Positions 10,667-22,860 of a stretch of DNA of 64,000 nt are shown one piece after another (position 1 is the stretch's first letter; each line of letters starts with the position of its first letter). Origin of the DNA: Euphorbia lathyris. Taxonomy: Eukaryota > Streptophyta > Magnoliopsida > Malpighiales > Euphorbiaceae. A model generated the notes under the pieces. It did no database searches. It was not told the origin of the DNA and was given only the letters and a program-made list of their open reading frames with translations. Location of the stretch: contig NC_088914.1 of NCBI RefSeq assembly GCF_963576675.1, positions 84,070,441-84,134,440 of the forward strand, written 5' to 3'. The translations under genes were made by a program, and so were the position numbers.

Positions 10667-12467
10667 TAAAGGAAAATAGGCGAACGTTTGGCAACGGAAA
10701 TATAAATTTTTTAACCTTTTTCCATTAACCCAAGATCCGTTAATCGTTATTTCATATAAAGAAGGATAGAAGGAAATACATTTTGATGTTCTATCTACCG
10801 TTGCAATCGAAGTGCCCACAACTCTTACTTCGAGTTCCCGAGCACAAGACAAAAACACAATTCAAAAGCAAGTTAGAATTCAACCGTATGAAAGCAATCA
10901 AGAATAGATTACCTCTAATTAATCAACACAAGATCAAGGAATAGAGAAAGAGATTAATCAATCGAAATGGAAGGAAGCGGTGAATGATCTCATCCTCAAC
11001 AAGGGGTCAAAATTTCTCTCTTTTCGGTAGACAATAGCCTTAGCTGAAATTTACATGTAAAGGGGGTATATATACTCTCTTGTATCTAAACCCTAGTTAG
11101 ATAGAATTAGGTTACTAAATAAGAATTTAATTCGGAATATAATTCTTATTTATTATCTATAATTATATCTAAATATAAAGATAATAATAATAACCTTTTA
11201 GGATAATAATAGGAGCAATTTAATCTCATTAAACCTCCTAACTTATTTATCATTTAATTAATTTATTCACAATCATAATCTAATTAGGATTGCTTAAAAT
11301 TAAATTAATTTCTTTATGTATTTTATACATAAAAATCGCTCCCCTTACTTACTGGGCCTTAGTGGACTCAGTTGGGCTTCCATCAATTAATTAACATCTG
11401 TTTCTCTTTTGGGCTCCAAGTCTTATGTGTGACCCATTAGGTTCTTATTGCTTCTAGCCATATGCAACTATTAAATTAATTTTCTCAGAATTATATTTAA
11501 TCTTTGCATAACGGAATGAGTACGCGAAATGTGCAAATCCGAAACATTCCCCTAGAGCTATAAGAAGACAGGTTGATTCTGTCGTAGACCTTTCCGTATT
11601 AGTTACAGTATAATTCGATCCTTTATCAACTACATCCTTGAACTGAATCTTATGACTATGGATAATGTCAAGTCACATATAGCGAGACGTTCGTTTTACT
11701 TGTACAGGCCGAGAATCTGCATTTCAAGTCTTAAGCTATCACCTTGCAAGGATTTAGAGTCAAGTCTTCCACAAGCGATCCTTGGACGTATCTCCCATTT
11801 ATCGGGAGTGACAAACGCTCAATCCAATGTATAACTATCCTGTAATTACTTCCTGTGATACGCAACGTCTGCCGTTCACACCCCAGAGTCATCTCTGTTA
11901 TGGATCGTGTTACAACAGGATCAAAGCATCACATTCCATAATCTAGAATCACTAATTAACATTCCTTTGAGTATGAGGATTACTTATACCTATTAATACC
12001 AATGAGATGAACATGTGACAAGGATAAATCTACCCATCCTGTTATCTCAAGTCGGGTCCCCAATCCTAATGAACTCCCTTTCATTGGATCCATATAACTG
12101 TCCAGATATCTGCATATCTGAAGCTTGTGAGATCAGCTCTCTATCTCGACAGAAGACATTGTTACATGAAAGTCTCAACAGTGATATGTCAATCCTATTT
12201 CTAAACATATTACTTGACTTGGGGTGGTTTTAAGTTTATTAGTTTATTATAAAGTTTTGTCTCACTTCATACTTGTATGAACACTTTATAATCACTTTAA
12301 ACAAACTTAGGGATTTCCTTTTATTAGACTTATTTAGTTCTTAAAAGAGGTTGCCTTTATATAGTTTATGAAACCATATCTATTTAAAAAAAATGATGTA
12401 AAGAACACTTCATTTACATTAAGTTTATATCCTAGAATAATTGTCTATAGGACACTAAACCCCAACA
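10667..12467 (-). repeat. 5' LTR of copia family A, copy 2
   Basis: Matches 3015-4854 but starts TAAAGG instead of TGAAGG, so the terminal TG dinucleotide is mutated. It has lost about 30 bp near 11713 relative to the partner. Ends CCAACA at 12467. Confidence 0.9.
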
Positions 12468-12730
12468 CACATGTGGTGAGGCGTGAGGCTATCACGCCGT
12501 CACCATTGTGAGGGCGTATGAACATCACGCCGCACCACAGGTGACGGCGTATGAATATCATACCGTCACCTGTGGTGAGGCATGAGGCTATCACGCCGCA
12601 CCACAGGTGACAGCGTATGAATATCATACCGTCACCTGTGGTGAGGCATGAGGCTATCACGCCTTCACCTGTGGTGCGGCGTGATGTTCATACGCCGCAC
12701 TAGAAGTGACGGCGTGATCTTCACACGCCC
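12468..12730. repeat. GC-rich minisatellite, second block, right of the copia insertion
   Basis: Several copies of a unit of about 65 bases with the motifs gtggtgaggc, ggctatcacgcc and gacggcgtatgaatatcat. This is the continuation of 2910-3014. The remainder, 12731-12979, is the unique right arm and TIR of the host element. Confidence 0.8.
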
Positions 12731-12987
12731 CATATCCCGATTCCGATTTTGAATAACAGCAAAATCCGATGCAAAAAACATCAAAATCAAACGGAAATAC
12801 GTATCATAGGTCCCTTTCCTTTACCGATCCATGTTTTTATTGATAAATTAGTCCGGATTAGATTAAAGAGAGTTTAGATTGTTTGAGAGAATTTGAAAAT
12901 TCTAAAAATTGTCTAAAGGGTATTTCAGTCTTTTCACAGGGCTAGGGGTGGGAATTTGAGGCTGGGTATAGTAATTCACTTTTAATA

Positions 12988-13351
12988 ACTAATCTCAATC
13001 TCTCCTAATTACATCGTCATGGGTAAAAGGGTAGCTAACAATGCTATAGGATTCAAAGGTTGCTTTCTTACAATTATTGGATTCAAATCCTTCTCCTTCT
13101 CAATTCCCTTTCATTACAAATGAATGTTATATTATATATGGTATATTGTTATCGTTCGTCATTCTATCTATATTGAGTATAGAAAGAGGTCAAAGCACAG
13201 GCATGGAAAAGGAATTATATGTGTCGGGCTGGATGAAAGAAGCTACTACGCCTACAACAAGAATAGCAGGAATGCCACTAGAACCTTAAATACTGGAGAC
13301 TAACTAGAAGCTTTCGGGGAATACAACCCTTAAAACAACCTGGTTTGGCTG
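12988..13351. other. Spacer between transposons, no confident gene
   Basis: This stretch continues, across the copia insertion at 13352-21613, into 21619 onward. A 70-codon frame at 13077-13289 has no recognisable family. I do not call a gene. Confidence 0.4.
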
Positions 13352-15026
13352 TGTTAGGGATTATAGCCAGTTAATCAACTGTAGCGCAGCGGAATTGCGG
13401 TTTAAAATTTATTTCTAATCCCTTTAATTTGATCTTTATCCGTTAGCCATTGATTGAATAAAACCTTTTGATCCGTTTAGGGATATAAACATACCCGGAC
13501 TGTCTCTTCTAGAGACGGCTGAAGAATCCACAAGGTAGTAAGATCTCCATAGTCAGGTGCACGAACAGCTATTGAGTCAGAACCGGTGCTAGCCGAAGAA
13601 CGGAGGATGAACTGGAGGAATTATGTAATTAGCCAATAAAATCACAATCCACTTTCATGAATCAGTGGCCGCCCAAATTCATTGCTTTTAAAAGCAATTA
13701 GTTCTTGGCCGAATATGCTGTAGTTAATTAGGTTAGATTTAGGTTTTAGGCTTTTATTATATATAGTGTAGTTATTCCTAAACCTAATTGGTTTAGGGTT
13801 AATTGGTTAATTACAAAACTAATCTAATCCTAACATAATCACTTAAATAAATACCAATAATATTTATTCTATGCAATTAGTTACAATTAGATTAAATTTA
13901 ATCACCCCAATTAAATAAATAACACTAATTAATAAATTGACGTATTAGTTTGATTAATTATTCACGAATGCAATTTCATTAATTTACAAATTAATTAATT
14001 ACATCCCGTAAACTAATTAACCAATTAAATACTCAACGCCTAAATCCATTAATCAATTACATTGATACAAAGTATCAATTAATCGATCAATTAACCACCA
14101 ATTAATTACCTTGACATTTTACCGTCAACCAATTAATTAATCTCATCCCTCCAGTGTACCGTTCTATAAGTTCTAACTCAGATGTTCAATGTGCACGATC
14201 CTATGGGACTGTCCTTAGCTAGCTGTGGGCTCATGGCCCACAGACAGTAAGTGGGTTCTAGCAAACCATTACTGCCCCTAACCAATACAGCTATTTCAGC
14301 AGTCTAAAGATGCAGAGACCCTGTAGTTATCTCTTAACTTCTTTTACCATTTGATATCTATATTATAAACTAGAGGCATGGCGGCTGTCATCCTCTCTGA
14401 TGTTTATGATATTTCTTGATCTTAAGTAGATTAATGAATCAGATAAGTAAACTACTTATCAAGGTGTGGCCACACACTTATCAATCTCACTTATCAAGTG
14501 GCCTGTGATATCATCTCACTATTATGTGAGTGGTAATTCCATCACTTCACTATCAATACTAATGTGTTCACCTGTTCACCCAATCATACCCGTATCTGGC
14601 ATCCTGTTACAGACCTGTTAGGCGTATGTCAAAGTGAACCGGCTCCCACATTGATATTATAATGAAATCTAGTCTGAAGACAGTTAGAGACCTACTTAAG
14701 AAAACTAATGACACAACCACCATGTAGTTTTCTCGGGCGGATCGATCCAGTCACATGTATACAACATGTACCCATATTCACAACTGACTTATCAAGTGCT
14801 ATGGCTAGTATCAATTGCTACCATACAGTCGTCGAATATACAAGTCTGTGGTCCTAATCATTCCTATAATAGAATAGACTTGGGATATGGTTTTATGATT
14901 ATCAATCAATGGATTCTCTATTCATATTATAGCACAAGATATAAATGAACTAGATTAATGCCTTTATTAATATGACACAAATACATTTTATAAGAACCAA
15001 TGCCTATGAACTAGGGCACACCAACA
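13352..15026 (-). repeat. 3' LTR of copia family B
   Basis: Starts TGTTAGGGATTATAGCC and ends GGGCACACCAACA. Nearly identical to 19939-21613. Confidence 0.93.
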
Positions 15027-15038
15027 GTCTCCCACTTG
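15027..15038 (-). other. Polypurine tract
   Basis: CAAGTGGGAGAC on the minus strand, abutting the 3' LTR start. It closely resembles the tract of the family A element. Confidence 0.8.
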
Positions 15039-15167
15039 AACTAGTTCCAAGTGGGTATTGCCCTAAACACTATAGATCTAGTACTACCGATTGCCTTGGT
15101 AAACTGACCAGCGAAATTGTTCTCAGTGTCAACCCTCTACAATGTAATGTCACCGGGTAAGGTGTTA

Positions 15168-18100
15168 CTATCTAAGTACGCGTTTGGATCTCTTGTGTGA
15201 CATGGGATCCAGTGCTTGTGCTATGACCCCTGTATTGTCATAGAAAACATCAACTGATCTTAAGAGAGTTTGACCTACTCCTAAATCAGTTATGAACTTC
15301 TTAATCCAAACTACTTCCTCTGCATCATCGCATGCAATGATGTACTTAGCTTCCGTCATAAAATCGGCAATGGTTGGCTACTTTAAGGATCTCCAATTAA
15401 TGGCATCGCCATTCAGGAGAAATCCATAACCAGTATGTGACTGGTTATCATCCTCAAAGTCTCGATCAGTGTAACCTGATATTTCCATTCCTTCTACCCA
15501 TCAAATACTAAGAAAAACATCCTTGGTACGGTTAAGGTACTTTAGGATTGCTTTGACTGTCTTCCAGTGTTCCTTATCGGGGTTTAACTGGCACCGACTA
15601 GTCATGTTTGGTGCAACACACAACATCTGGCCTTGTACATAACATAGAGTACATGATGGATTCTTGTCTATGTACGATGCCTGACTCAAGCCTAGAAGTC
15701 GGTTGGATCTAACCTTGTAGATCTTGATCGGCTTCTCCTAAGTCTTTCATTGTGAAGCATTTACTCAACCACTGCTTGATCTTGCAGTGTGAACATATTG
15801 CCTCCAATGAGTAGTATGTCATCGACATACATTATTAGGAAAATGGATATGCTCCCACTGAATTTCATATACACACAGGGTTCATCAGAATTCTGTACGA
15901 ATCTACTTGAAACACCACCTGTATTACCGGTTTAGCCTCCTCAATGTTTTGAGGATCTATATCGGTTCCTAAAGCACCCTCAGCATGAGCTGCAGGAGTT
16001 TGTGAGTCTTGAATCTCAACGAGATCAATATCACTCCCACTGTCTACTTTGGAAAGGAATTCCTTTTCCAAAAAGATTGCAAACCTAGCCACGAATGTTT
16101 TATTCTCAGATGGGTTGTAGAAGTAATAACCCTTAGTTTCCTTAGGGTAACCCACGAACTGGCATTTAACAGATCTGGACTCTAATTTGCCACTTATCAA
16201 TTTCTTGACATGTGCATCAAAGCCCCAAATCTTCATGAAGGAAACGTTGGGCTTTCAGCCCATCCATAATTCATATGGTGTTCCTTCAACTGCCTTGCTC
16301 GGTGTATTGTTAATTATATGAGTAGCAGTTTCCAAAGCAAATCCCCAAAAGGAGATAGGGAGAGAAGGTTGACTCATCATTGAGCGGACCATGTCGAGCA
16401 GGGTCCTGTTCCTCGTTTTGACACTCCATTCTATTGGGGTGTACCAGGAGGAGTGAGTTGGGAAACGATCCCACACTCTCTCAAGAATGAGACAAACTCT
16501 TTGCTCAAGTATTCGCCCCGTCTATCAGACTGGAGCGCTTTTACTTTCTTGCCAAGTTGATTTTCTACTTCATTTTTGAAATCTTTGAATCTCAGAAGAG
16601 TTTCAGATTTATGTTTCATCAGATACACATACCCATACCGGCTATAGTCATCTGTGAAGGTAACAAAGTACAGAAAACCAGATCCGGCACTGGTGCTCAT
16701 TGGACCGCATACATCTGAGTGTATCAGCTCCAACGGCTCTATGGCCCTTTCACCAGTTTTGGTGAAAAAACGCCTTTGTCATCTTCCTTCTTAAACAAGA
16801 TTCACATGTGTCATAAGACTGTATGTCGAATGACCCTAGCACTCCACTAGAGTAAAGCCTAGTTATGCGTTTCTCATTTATGTGGCCAAGACGACAGTGC
16901 CAGATATATGTAGGATTCAGTTTATTAGTCTTAATCCTTTTAGCTTTTATGTTATAGATTGATTCGTTATGTTTTAGATCAAGGATATATAAACCATTTT
17001 CTAGAAATGCGGTTCCATAAACAATATTGCCACGATGTATAGAAATCATACCACGTCCAATATTAAAATTAAAACCGGAAATATCCAACATAGAAACTGA
17101 GATAATGTTCCTGCGCATTGCAGGTACAAAACAACAATCTCTAAGTTCTAAAACTAAACCAGTAGGCATCTCTAAAGTGTAATCTCCGATCTCCAAGGCC
17201 TCTACATGAGCACCATTTCCGACTCGAAGATCCACTTCACCAGATCCTAACAACCTCCTATTTCTCAGTCCCTGCACATTTGAACAAATGTGAGTACCAC
17301 ATCCAGTGTCTAAAACCCAAGATGTAGAAATAGCCAGATTTATCTCAACAACATAAATGCCAGAACCAGAAGCTTTAGCCTTATGTTTCTCCCTTAGCTT
17401 TGGACACACGTTCTTCCAGTGTCCCTTCTCATTTCACTCGTGACAGATATCATCTGTCGAGGCCAACCTACCCTTAGGAGCTGCCGCCTTCCTAGCCTTG
17501 GGCTTGACCTTTTGGGCCTTCACTTTGGACTTGGACTTGGCCTTTCCCTTAAGCACGTTCCCTTTGTTAACCAGCAACACTTCTGGAGTCCTCTTGTAGG
17601 ATTGCTCAGCAAGTTTCAACATGCCATGCAATTCTACTACAGACTTATCAATGCCCTGCATATGGTAGTGCATGATAAACTGATTGTAGGATGCCGGAAG
17701 TGATCCAATAATGATGTCGACTGCTAGTTGTGCATGCACTGGTGAGCCAAGCCTTGACAATGTGTCAATAAAACCCTTCAACGTTAGCACGTGTGTGCTA
17801 ACAGAAGTCCCGGCTTGCATCGTAGTGCTGCATAGCGCCTTTGTTGTCAAGTATATTTCCTAACGAGCTTGATCTTGGAACATCCTTTTGAGTTGATCCA
17901 TGATCTCAAAGGCGTGCTGCTCCATGAACTGTTTCTGAAGATCAGGAACCATGGTACCCAGCATAATGCATGACACATCTCTGTCATCCTTAACATGTCG
18001 GTCGTACCCCGCTATTTGATCAACGGTTACGCCCCGACCTGCATGACAAGCTGCTGGTAAGGCATCAGTCAGCACATATTCCTTCGACTCGTGTCTAAGA

Positions 18101-18198
18101 ACTATTTGCAAGTTCCTGGACTAGTCAAGGAAATTAGTCCCTGAAAGCTTTTCCTTTTCCAGGAGTGGTCTGAGTGAGTTGTTGCTTGTTGCAGCCAT
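15168..18198 (-). pseudogene. Decayed copia gag-pol of family B
   Basis: Gag starts at 18198 (MAATSNN). In-frame stops lie at 18121-18123 (a Trp position), at 17860-17862 and at 17434-17436, where TGA replaces the second Cys of the CCHC knuckle (ICHE*NEKGHWKNVC). Protease (WVLDTGCGTHIC) and integrase (HCRLGHINEKR, IHSDVCGPMS, QSDRRGEYLS) follow at 17409-16255, with frameshifts near 16740 and 16450. After the integrase C-terminal linker (SDIDLVEIQDSQTP, 16040-16000) the frame jumps, near 15900-15930, straight into NSDEPCVYMKFSG and the YVDD motif, so the N-terminal RT including the fingers is missing. RNase H remnants end at 15168. Confidence 0.88.
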
Positions 18199-19925
18199 TT
18201 AATTTTCTTTTTGTGTAATTTTGATGTGGAGTTTAATCTACGTGGAAAAATTACATTAGAGTTAGAATAAAGGGCTTAAGCCAAAGATCAAATTAATAAT
18301 CCATTTTAATTCGCTATTGGTGATATTTATTTGGCTGTCTTGACCAAGATCCACAATCCATCAATAATAGACCGAGCTAGGCTCCGTCGTCGACCATTGA
18401 CGATTTGGTAGGATAAACTATCCAATCCTCCACAAGGACTCTTGGTTTGATGGGCTTTGTGACACTTAGCCCATCTGTGCTTAGGGCCCGCTCTGAGCTA
18501 ATGCTACCCACGTTGAGTCCAACCACCATACACATGTTAGCCACACCGAAGTATCCTAACCCTCGACGGCCCACTAATTACTACAGCATACCTGCTAGGG
18601 CACGTCATACACTGTAGCACTAGCTGGGAGGAAGAGGTGTGAATCTGGAAAGCACTTTTAAGCGACTCAATATTTCATTATCCGGATTAATTAAGTGATA
18701 CGGCTTTAACATATAATTATCGCGGGTGATGATCTGGTGATCGTTTCTACTTATATTTCATGTTATACTAAGCAATTGTATAATCAAAATAAACATAGAG
18801 ACTCTATGGGCCTTATAATACATCCTAGTGAAACTAGATATACTATCTAATCTTCACCGGCTTGCTTCAAGTCTCCTTGGACTCCCACCATGGGCTTGGA
18901 CCATCTGGGCTTCTTCACGACCAATTACAATTTTATGAATAGAACCTATTCTAAAATTACATTAATGAAAGAATGGCACGCAGGCCATATTTCCCAAAAC
19001 AAATTAAATTACAAACCGACTTTAATTTAGGGCCCATAGAACTCTATAACACATTGCTGCACGGTAAGACATACAAATATAATGCATGATCATGGCATTC
19101 CAAAATCATCTAATAAAGTTAAGCCGAGTTACTTAGGGTGAAATCGCCAATTTTACCATATGTGACTAAGGCCCATAAAGGCCCAAACGGTTAACATCCA
19201 TTTGTATGCAAAATTATAATTTCGCTCCCACTTAATTTTTAGGATCGTCACATATCTAAAATTTAGCCCTCCCAATTTAAACCGGTGTCACGGTCTATTG
19301 GGCCAATTTCACAAATTAACCATATTCAATTTTATACAAATAATCAATTCGATTAAAATTAAATATGCATGCCAATCAAAAACATTTTAATACCAATTAA
19401 TTTTTATTCAAAGCACGTTTAATAAATTAAACGGTATTAGGGCCCTGATTTTATTAAAATTACCCGAGAAAAATTTAAAGATTAAAATCAGTCCCGTCAA
19501 ATCCAAAATTAAACAAATTCTAAATTTTTAACGGACCCGGGACAGCGACGGGGCTGCTGTTCGCATACAGCAGCCCCGTGGCTGCTGTCTAACGGACAAC
19601 ATTAGTGCTACTGTCCGCCCAACAGCAGCCGCGGGGCTGCTGTTCGCGGACAGCAGTCCCGCGACTGCTATTCCGTGTCCGAAACTATTTTTTTAATCAC
19701 TGTTTAATAAAAAAAATGCTGCTGTATTTCTTTATTTAATTTTCAATTATTTCAAAAATAATTTCAGAACCAAATAATACAAAATACATACCGAAATAAT
19801 AAATAGAAAACTTCCTAGAACAATTTCTACACGAGGAATTAATAGGAATTCTCAAAACTGATTTGGAAAAATAATAAAAACCAAATCTTATTAATTTTCA
19901 ATCAATCAAAACGGACTAAACCATG
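18199..19925 (-). other. Copia family B leader
   Basis: About 1.7 kb between PBS and gag, AT-rich except for the hairpin cluster at 19549-19644. No conserved coding frame seen. Confidence 0.6.
19549..19644 (-). other. GC-rich hairpins in the family B leader
   Basis: CGGGGCTGCTGT/ACAGCAGCCCCG (19549-19578, loop tcgcat) is a perfect 12-bp stem. AACAGCAGCC/GGCTGCTGTT (19621-19644, loop gcgg) is a perfect 10-bp stem. A third, imperfect pairing continues to about 19672. The cluster lies about 280-380 nt downstream of the PBS, a position similar to that of the hairpins in the unrelated family A leader. Confidence 0.82.
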
Positions 19926-19937
19926 GCTCTGATACCA
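19926..19937 (-). other. Primer-binding site (initiator Met tRNA)
   Basis: GCTCTGATACCA, one base from the LTR edge at 19939; identical to the family A site at 10654-10665. Confidence 0.92.
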
Positions 19938-19938
19938 C

Positions 19939-21613
19939 TGTTAGGGATTATAGCCAGTTAATCAACTGTAGCGCAGCGGAATTGCGGTTTAAAATTTATT
20001 TCTAATCCCTTTAATTTGATCTTTGTCCGTTAGCTATTGATTGAATAAAACCTTTTGATCCGTTTAGGGATATAAACATACCCGGACTGTCTCTTCTAGA
20101 GACGGCTGAAGAATCCACAAGGTAGTAAGATCTCCATAGTCAGGTGCACGAACAGCTATTGAGTCAGAACCGGTGCTAGCCGAAGAACGGAGGATGAACT
20201 GGAGGAATTATGTAATTAGCCAATAAAATCACAATCCACTTTCATGAATCAGTGGCCGCCCAAATTCATTGCTTTTAAAAGCAATTAGTTCTTGGCCGAA
20301 TATGTTGTAGTTAATTAGGTTAGATTTAGGTTTTAGGCTTTTATTATATATAGTGTAGTTATTCCTAAACCTAATTGGTTTAGGGTTAATTGGTTAATTA
20401 CAAAACTAATCTAATCCTAACATAATCACTTAAATAAATACCAATAATATTTATTCTATGCAATTAGTTACAATTAGATTAAATTTAATCACCCTAATTA
20501 AATAAATAGCACTAATTAATAAATTGACGTATTAGTTTGATTAATTATTCACGAATGCAATTTCATTAATTTACAAATTAATTAATTACATCCCGTAAAC
20601 TAATTAACCAATTAAATACTCAACGCCTAAATCCATTAATCAATTACATTAATACAAAGTATCAATTAATCGATCAATTAACCACCAATTAATTACCTTG
20701 ACATTTTACCGTCAACCAATTAATTAATCTCATCCCTCCAGTGTACCGTTCTATAAGTTCTAACTCAGATGTTCAATGTGCACGATCCTATGGGACTGTC
20801 CTTAGCTAGCAGTGGGCTCATGGCCCACAGACAGTAAGTGGGTTCTAGCAAACCATTACTGCCCCTAACCAATACAGCTATTTCAGCAGTCTAAAGATGC
20901 AGAGACCCTGTAGTTATCTCTTAACTTCTTTTACCATTTGATATCTATATTATAAACTAGAGGCATGGCGGCTGTCATCCTCTCTGATGTTTATGATATT
21001 TCTTGATCTTAAGTAGATTAATGAATCAGATAAGTAAACTACTTATCAGGGTGTGGCCACACACTTATCAATCTCACTTATCAAGTGGCCTGTGATATCA
21101 TCTCACTGTTATGTGAGTGGTAATTCCATCACTTCACTATCAATACTAATGTGTTCACCTGTTCACCCAATCATACCCGTATTTGGCATCCTGTTACAGA
21201 CTTGTTAGGCGTATGTCAAAGTGAACCGGCTCCCACATTGATATTATAATGAAATCTAGTCTGAAGACAGTTAGAGACCTACTTAAGAAAACTAATGACA
21301 CAACCACCATGTAGTTTTCTCGGACGGATCGATCCAGTCACATGTATACAACATGTACCCATATTCACAACTGACTTATCAAGTGCTATGGCTAGTATCA
21401 ATTGCTACCATACAGTCGTCGAATATACAAGTCTGTGGTCCTAATCATTCCCATGATAGAATAGACTTGGGATATGGTTTTATGATTATCAATCAATGGA
21501 TTCTCTATTCATATTATAGCACAAGATATAAATGAACTAGATTAATGCCTTTATTAATGTGACACAAATACATTTTATAAGAACCAATGCCTATGAACTA
21601 GGGCACACCAACA
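19939..21613 (-). repeat. 5' LTR of copia family B
   Basis: 1675 bp, the same length as 13352-15026 and about 99% identical by eye. Confidence 0.93.
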
Positions 21614-21889
21614 GGCTGGACCGGTTCGGGCACATTATATTCTTCAAAAGAAGGCAGAGCAACTATAATGAGCTCGAAAATATAAGGTGAACCTTTTTAA
21701 CAACAAAAACCAAATAAAAAAAATGAAGAATTCAAGAGAGCAGCAGTGAAAACCATTTACAGAATAATAAATGGTAGCTACACAACTCTTATTTAATTGT
21801 TTTTTTTGCACCACTATGCATGGATAACAAAAAGAAATGTCACCAATCAAACAATACATAAAATTGATATGCAAACCTGAACTATGCTC

Positions 21890-22735
21890 GTTAATTGATG
21901 CTAAGACAAATCGTTTGCTATCTCTGCCAAGAATTGACGCATCCTGTCATAAATGAAAACGAAAATCACATTTACATTATCGATATTTGTGCATTAGAGT
22001 AACTATCCCAATGAAGTCAGACTATTGCTATATTTTGTTTGTGATAGTTTGTTGATATTTTAAACATGTAAAAATATAAAATTAAGGTTTTTTTTTCATT
22101 ATAGAGCTATATCACACATCATTTCAATACAAAATAAAAAATCAATGTTCAATGGACAAGAAGATGTTGATAATTAGATGTGAATCATAAATATAAAATC
22201 AGAAGTGTTTACTTACAATAATTTGAAGAACAAAATGACCAATTGATTTTAGAAAAAATCAGAAATCAATATTCAATAGACAATAAGAGATTGATAACTG
22301 GAAGTGAATAAAAAATATAGAATCAGAAAGTGTTTACTTACAATAATTCGAAAAAGAAATTGGCAGATTGATTTTAAAAAACCATAGGAAATCAGTGTTT
22401 ATAAAAAAAAGAAACGTGTGTGTTAACGTGTGTATCAGCATGGCTTAGTGTATCAAGATTTGGCGGTAATATTACCCTCTAAAATTTCAAATTATTTTAA
22501 CCAATTTTATTAAGATATATTATATAATAAAAACGTTTACTCTAGATAATTAATTAGAAGAGGGAAACCAAAATTAGAATTAATAAATTCATAATTAAAA
22601 AATAAAATTGAAGAAAATTACCAACTGAGATAATGTGATCTCGTTTAACAGTGTTGAATCCCCTAATCTCACCAGTCTTGAATTTGAAATAATTCTCCCA
22701 ATTCCTGCCATCTTGAGCTTACCTTACTAGATCGA
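21890..22735 (-). other. Possible small gene or gene remnant of unknown function
   Basis: On the minus strand an ATG at about 22712 opens MAGIGRIISNSRL, followed by a good donor (GTGAGATT). Downstream, after a dinucleotide AG at about 21949, a short open piece reads DASILGRDSKRFVLASINEHSS before another possible donor near 21880. I do not recognise the product, cannot join the pieces with confidence and see no connecting exon. It could be a host gene end, a pseudogene or chance. The tandem duplication at 22137-22380 lies between the two pieces. Confidence 0.2.
22137..22380. repeat. Tandem duplication, about 124-bp unit, two copies
   Basis: The stretch from aaatcaatgttcaatggac through gtgtttacttacaataatt recurs about 124 bases on with scattered changes; a partial third copy (ggaaatcagtgttta) follows. 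Confidence 0.75.
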
Positions 22736-22860
22736 TCTCTTGTTTTCTCTCAAGGCAATATGCAACTATATACTCCAATAAGTCTGGCCGTTAGACTTTC
22801 TCTTTGGTTCCCTGTATTTTAGTGTATTTGGAAGGAAAGAGAAAGGATTTAGCACGTTAA

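Larger units (their letters stand above)
3015..12467 (-). mobile_element. Near-complete Ty1/copia retrotransposon (family A, copy 2)
   Basis: Order on the minus strand: 5' LTR (12467-10667), PBS (10665-10654), long leader (10653-8784), gag, nucleocapsid knuckle, protease, integrase, reverse transcriptase, RNase H (8783-4929), polypurine tract (4866-4855), 3' LTR (4854-3015). Integrase before RT is the copia order. Flanks are CACCT (3010-3014) and CACAT (12468-12472), a 5-bp target duplication with one mismatch. The LTRs differ by many substitutions and indels (1840 and 1801 bp; the 5' copy lacks about 30 bp near 11713), so the insertion is not very young. Confidence 0.93.
2276..12979. mobile_element. 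Non-autonomous TIR DNA element, split by a copia insertion
   Basis: The left end (from 2276) and the reverse complement of the right end (to 12979) match for about 65 bases, including the shared core caaattcccacccct. Both ends are flanked by TTTTAATA (2268-2275 and 12980-12987), an exact 8-bp target duplication; a 9-bp reading with one mismatch is also possible. Without the copia at 3015-12467 the element is only about 1.25 kb. It encodes no transposase and is filled by a GC-rich minisatellite and an AT-rich block (2600-2905). The 8-bp duplication fits hAT, while long TIRs would suit a MULE; I cannot decide. Confidence 0.75.
13352..21613 (-). mobile_element. Ty1/copia retrotransposon with deleted pol (family B)
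   Basis: Both LTRs are 1675 bp (13352-15026 and 19939-21613), TG...CA bounded, and flanked by a perfect 5-bp duplication GGCTG (13347-13351, 21614-21618). PBS at 19926-19937, polypurine tract at 15027-15038. By eye I find only about 15 differences between the LTRs, so the insertion is young. Yet gag-pol (15168-18198) is broken by stops and frameshifts and lacks roughly 190 codons of RT. It is therefore non-autonomous and probably was so when it inserted. Confidence 0.93.

Noticed and set aside
13077..13289. 70-codon frame ending TRIAGMPLEP, suspected organelle DNA
   Set aside because: Compared from memory with small plastid genes and none fits; no support for either a gene or an organelle insertion.
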